Of a stretch of 64,000 nucleotides of DNA, positions 62,640-64,000 are shown piece after piece (the stretch's first letter is position 1; every line of letters begins with the position of its first letter). The position numbers and the translations under genes were made by a program. This stretch comes from Closterium sp. Naga37s-1. Taxonomy: Eukaryota; Streptophyta; Zygnematophyceae; Desmidiales; Closteriaceae. Under the pieces are notes generated by a model that searched no databases, was not told the DNA's origin, and saw nothing but the letters and a program-made list of their open reading frames with translations. The stretch spans positions 446,501-510,500 of the forward strand of contig CANJKZ010000783.1 in assembly GCA_947471745.1 (NCBI GenBank), in the 5' to 3' direction.

Positions 62640-63600
62640 AAACAGTAGGGTGAGGGCAGTGCTGTGAGAGAGGCGCTGCTCTTACCGAACAGGGCGGTTC
62701 GGGCGGCTCGGCGACTCGACGGCTGGGCGGCTCGGCTGCTGGGCGGCTCGGCGGCTCGGCGGCTCGGCGGCTGGGCGGCTCGGCGGCGGGGCGGCTCGGC
62801 TGCTGGGCGGCTCGGCTGCTGGGCGTATCGGCGGCAGGGCGGCTTGGCTGCTGGGCGGCTCGGCTGCTGGGCGGCTCGGCGGCTAGGCGGCTCGGCTGCT
62901 GGGCGGCTCGGCGGCTGGGCGGCTCGGTTGCTGGGCGGCTCGGCGGCTCAGCGGCTGGGCTGCTCGGTTGCTGGGCGGCTCGGCGGGTGGGCTGCTCGTA
63001 GGAGTAGGCGCGGGGGCCGTAGGAGCAGGCGCCGGGGCCGTAGGAGCAGGGGCCGGAGGCCGCTAGGGCGGCGGATCGGGGCCGCGAAGGCGGCGGATCG
63101 GGGCCGCGAGGGCGGCGGAGTAGGGGCCGCGAGCGCGGCGGAGAAGGGGCCGCGAGGGCGGCGGATCGGGGCCGCGAGGGCGGCGAACCGGGGCCGCGAG
63201 GGCGGCGGAGTAGGGGCCGCGAGGGCGGCGGATCAGGGGCCGCGAAGGGCGGCGGATCGGGGCCGCGAGGGCGGCGGAGCGGGGCCGCGAGGGCGGCGGA
63301 TCGGGGCCGCGAAGGGCGGCGGATCAAGGCCGCGAGGGCGGCGGAGCGGGGCCGCGAGGGCGGCGGATAGGGGCCGCGAGCGCGGCGGAGAAGGGGCCGC
63401 GAGGGCGGCGGATCGGGGCCGCGAAGGGCGGCGGATCGGGGCCGCGAGGGCGGCGGATCGGGGCCGCGAAGGGCGGCGGATAGATCCGCGAGGGCGGCTC
63501 GAAGGGGCCGCGAGGGCGGCGCTAAGGGGCCGCTGGGGCGGCGCGAGAGAGGGGAGCGCGACTCGGGCAGGGGCTGAGTGCGCTCCGGGCAGGAAAAAAA
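62640..63600 (-). repeat. GC-rich repeat leader of copia C
   Basis: Between the 5' LTR and gag. Two repeat fields: about 62700-63000 with GGCGGCTCGGC(T/G)G units (period 8-16), and about 63062-63520 with GGGGCCGCGAGGGCGGCGG(A/T)-type units of about 22 bp. Both strands are open for over 300 codons, but the composition (Arg/Pro/Ala or Gly/Arg/Ala only) is what the repeats force. Followed by GGGCAGGAAAAAAAAAAA. Confidence 0.8.
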
Positions 63601-63630
63601 AAAACGGTGGGCCCTAGGAACAGTTCCCAC

Positions 63631-63651
63631 GGGGGAACCTGCTCGATACCA
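63631..63651 (-). other. Copia C primer-binding site
   Basis: Minus strand reads TGGTATCGAGCAGGTTCCC just inside the 5' LTR, an initiator-Met-like site with two single-base gaps relative to TGGTATCAGAGCCAGG. GTTCCC/GGGAAC beside it can form a 6-bp stem. Confidence 0.55.
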
Positions 63652-63782
63652 TGAGAAGAAACAAGGAAAATGAATGTACTATGAATGAATTGAGTACAAG
63701 TAATAACCCTAATTGGGTTGTACCCCTTATGGACTACCCCACTATAGCCTACACAATATGCATGAGCTATAATGTTCTGACA
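63652..63782 (-). repeat. Copia C 5' LTR
   Basis: Identical to 56324-56454. Confidence 0.95.
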
Positions 63783-63787
63783 GCGCG

Positions 63788-64000
63788 TCGTTCCGAGACC
63801 TACAACGGGTGTTAGGGATGTTGCAGTGGCGCCAAGGGGAAGTCACCTACCTCTTAGAAAACGTAGACCTGGCGGAGGACAGAAGGGAGCCCGTGAAGTG
63901 GGCGTTTGAGGAGATCGTGGGGGTATTGGGGAGGGGAGTACCGGCGGACGCGGCACAGCTGGGATCGCGGGCACATCGACCGCGGAGGTACTGGCAAAAT
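63788..64000 (+). CDS. C5-DNA methyltransferase, continuation (partial at window edge)
   Basis: 71 codons, open, in phase with 55232-56323 once copia C and one GCGCG are discounted. It carries YLLENVD (motif VI, Glu of ENV near 63857-63859) and AAQLGSRAHRPRRYWQN (motif VIII-like, Arg residues near 63966-63990), the order and spacing expected after motif IV in DNMT3/DRM-type enzymes. Motifs IX-X and the rest of the element would lie right of 64000. Before the copia insertion this gave one continuous protease-DNMT polyprotein. Confidence 0.85.

Larger units (their letters stand above)
56324..63782 (-). mobile_element. Copia C: intact, recent Ty1/copia element
   Basis: 7459 bp, minus strand, 131-bp LTRs (56324-56454 and 63652-63782) identical at every base, target duplication GCGCG (56319-56323 and 63783-63787). 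One uninterrupted 1983-codon gag-pol. PBS beside the right LTR and purine tract (minus strand TATGGGGGTG) beside the left LTR are present. All parts required for autonomous copying appear present, so it may be active. It splits a methyltransferase reading frame without otherwise damaging it. Confidence 0.95.
53444..64000 (+). mobile_element. Gypsy-like retrotransposon carrying a DNA methyltransferase
   Basis: Parts in the window: LTR/leader 53444-53842, Gag 53843-55231, protease and DNMT start 55232-56323, an intact copia insertion (56324-63782 plus target copy to 63787), and the DNMT continuation 63788-64000 running off the edge. RT, RNase H and integrase are not visible, so the Ty3/gypsy assignment rests on Gag and protease style and is provisional. 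It is inserted in the 51-kb LINE. Confidence 0.75.

Noticed and set aside
62551-63630. 359- and 317-codon frames on opposite strands in the copia C leader
   Set aside because: Composition is forced by GC repeats; they lie between the 5' LTR and gag and have no family resemblance.

Overview
The window is eukaryotic and built almost entirely of transposable elements nested inside one another. Between them lie decayed exon fragments of one recognisable host gene, CCT3 (TCP-1/CCT chaperonin gamma). No rRNA, tRNA, CRISPR array or bacterial operon was seen. Spliceosomal exon/intron edges, a chromodomain Ty3/gypsy element, GC-rich short-LTR Ty1/copia elements, and a gypsy-like element carrying a cytosine-5 DNA methyltransferase suggest the green lineage. 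A streptophyte (charophyte) alga is the best guess, but this is inference and no organism-specific marker is present.

Layout. 0-1.1 kb: GC-rich leader and LTR of a copia element. 1.1-3.1 kb: CCT3 exon fragments. 3.4-15.0 kb: a hAT transposon whose transposase is split by three LTR elements, each with a 5-bp target duplication: copia A (5089-7111, GAAAA), a 377-bp TRIM (8079-8455, AAAAA) and a chromovirus (8520-14555, CACGC). 15.4-18.0 kb: more CCT3 exons, each present two to four times. About 16.4-24.3 kb recurs at 27.5-35.5 kb as an 8-kb direct segmental duplication (CCT3 3' exons + LINE + copia B). 35.5-44.2 kb: two LINEs of a second family head to head, with a 28-bp minisatellite insertion. 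44.4-53.4 kb: a head-to-tail series of LINEs separated by (GA)n tracts. 53.4-64.0 kb: a gypsy-like element encoding Gag, aspartic protease and a DNMT domain, split inside the DNMT by an intact young copia (copia C, 56324-63782, TSD GCGCG, identical 131-bp LTRs). The DNMT frame resumes at 63788 and runs off the window.

How it fits together. The LINEs have a reverse transcriptase followed by a C-terminal CCHC + PD-(D/E)XK-like restriction-like endonuclease, end in a (GA)n tail, and sit in GA/CT microsatellites. The best-preserved copy has five 145-bp TATA-bearing monomers in front of it. The most unusual feature is an antisense reading frame (46072-47361 minus; decayed copy 51241-52479 minus; fragment 35521-35696 plus) lying divergently to the RT gene. 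Its codon-level conservation indicates that it, and not the overlapping sense frame, is the protein-coding strand in that region. It encodes a Pro/Ala-rich, Arg-rich, then helical Gag-like protein. The second LINE family carries a comparable but unrelated antisense frame. The DNMT-bearing retrotransposon is the other highlight. DNMT capture by charophyte and dinoflagellate retrotransposons has, to my recollection, been reported before, so this would be a new instance and not a new category.
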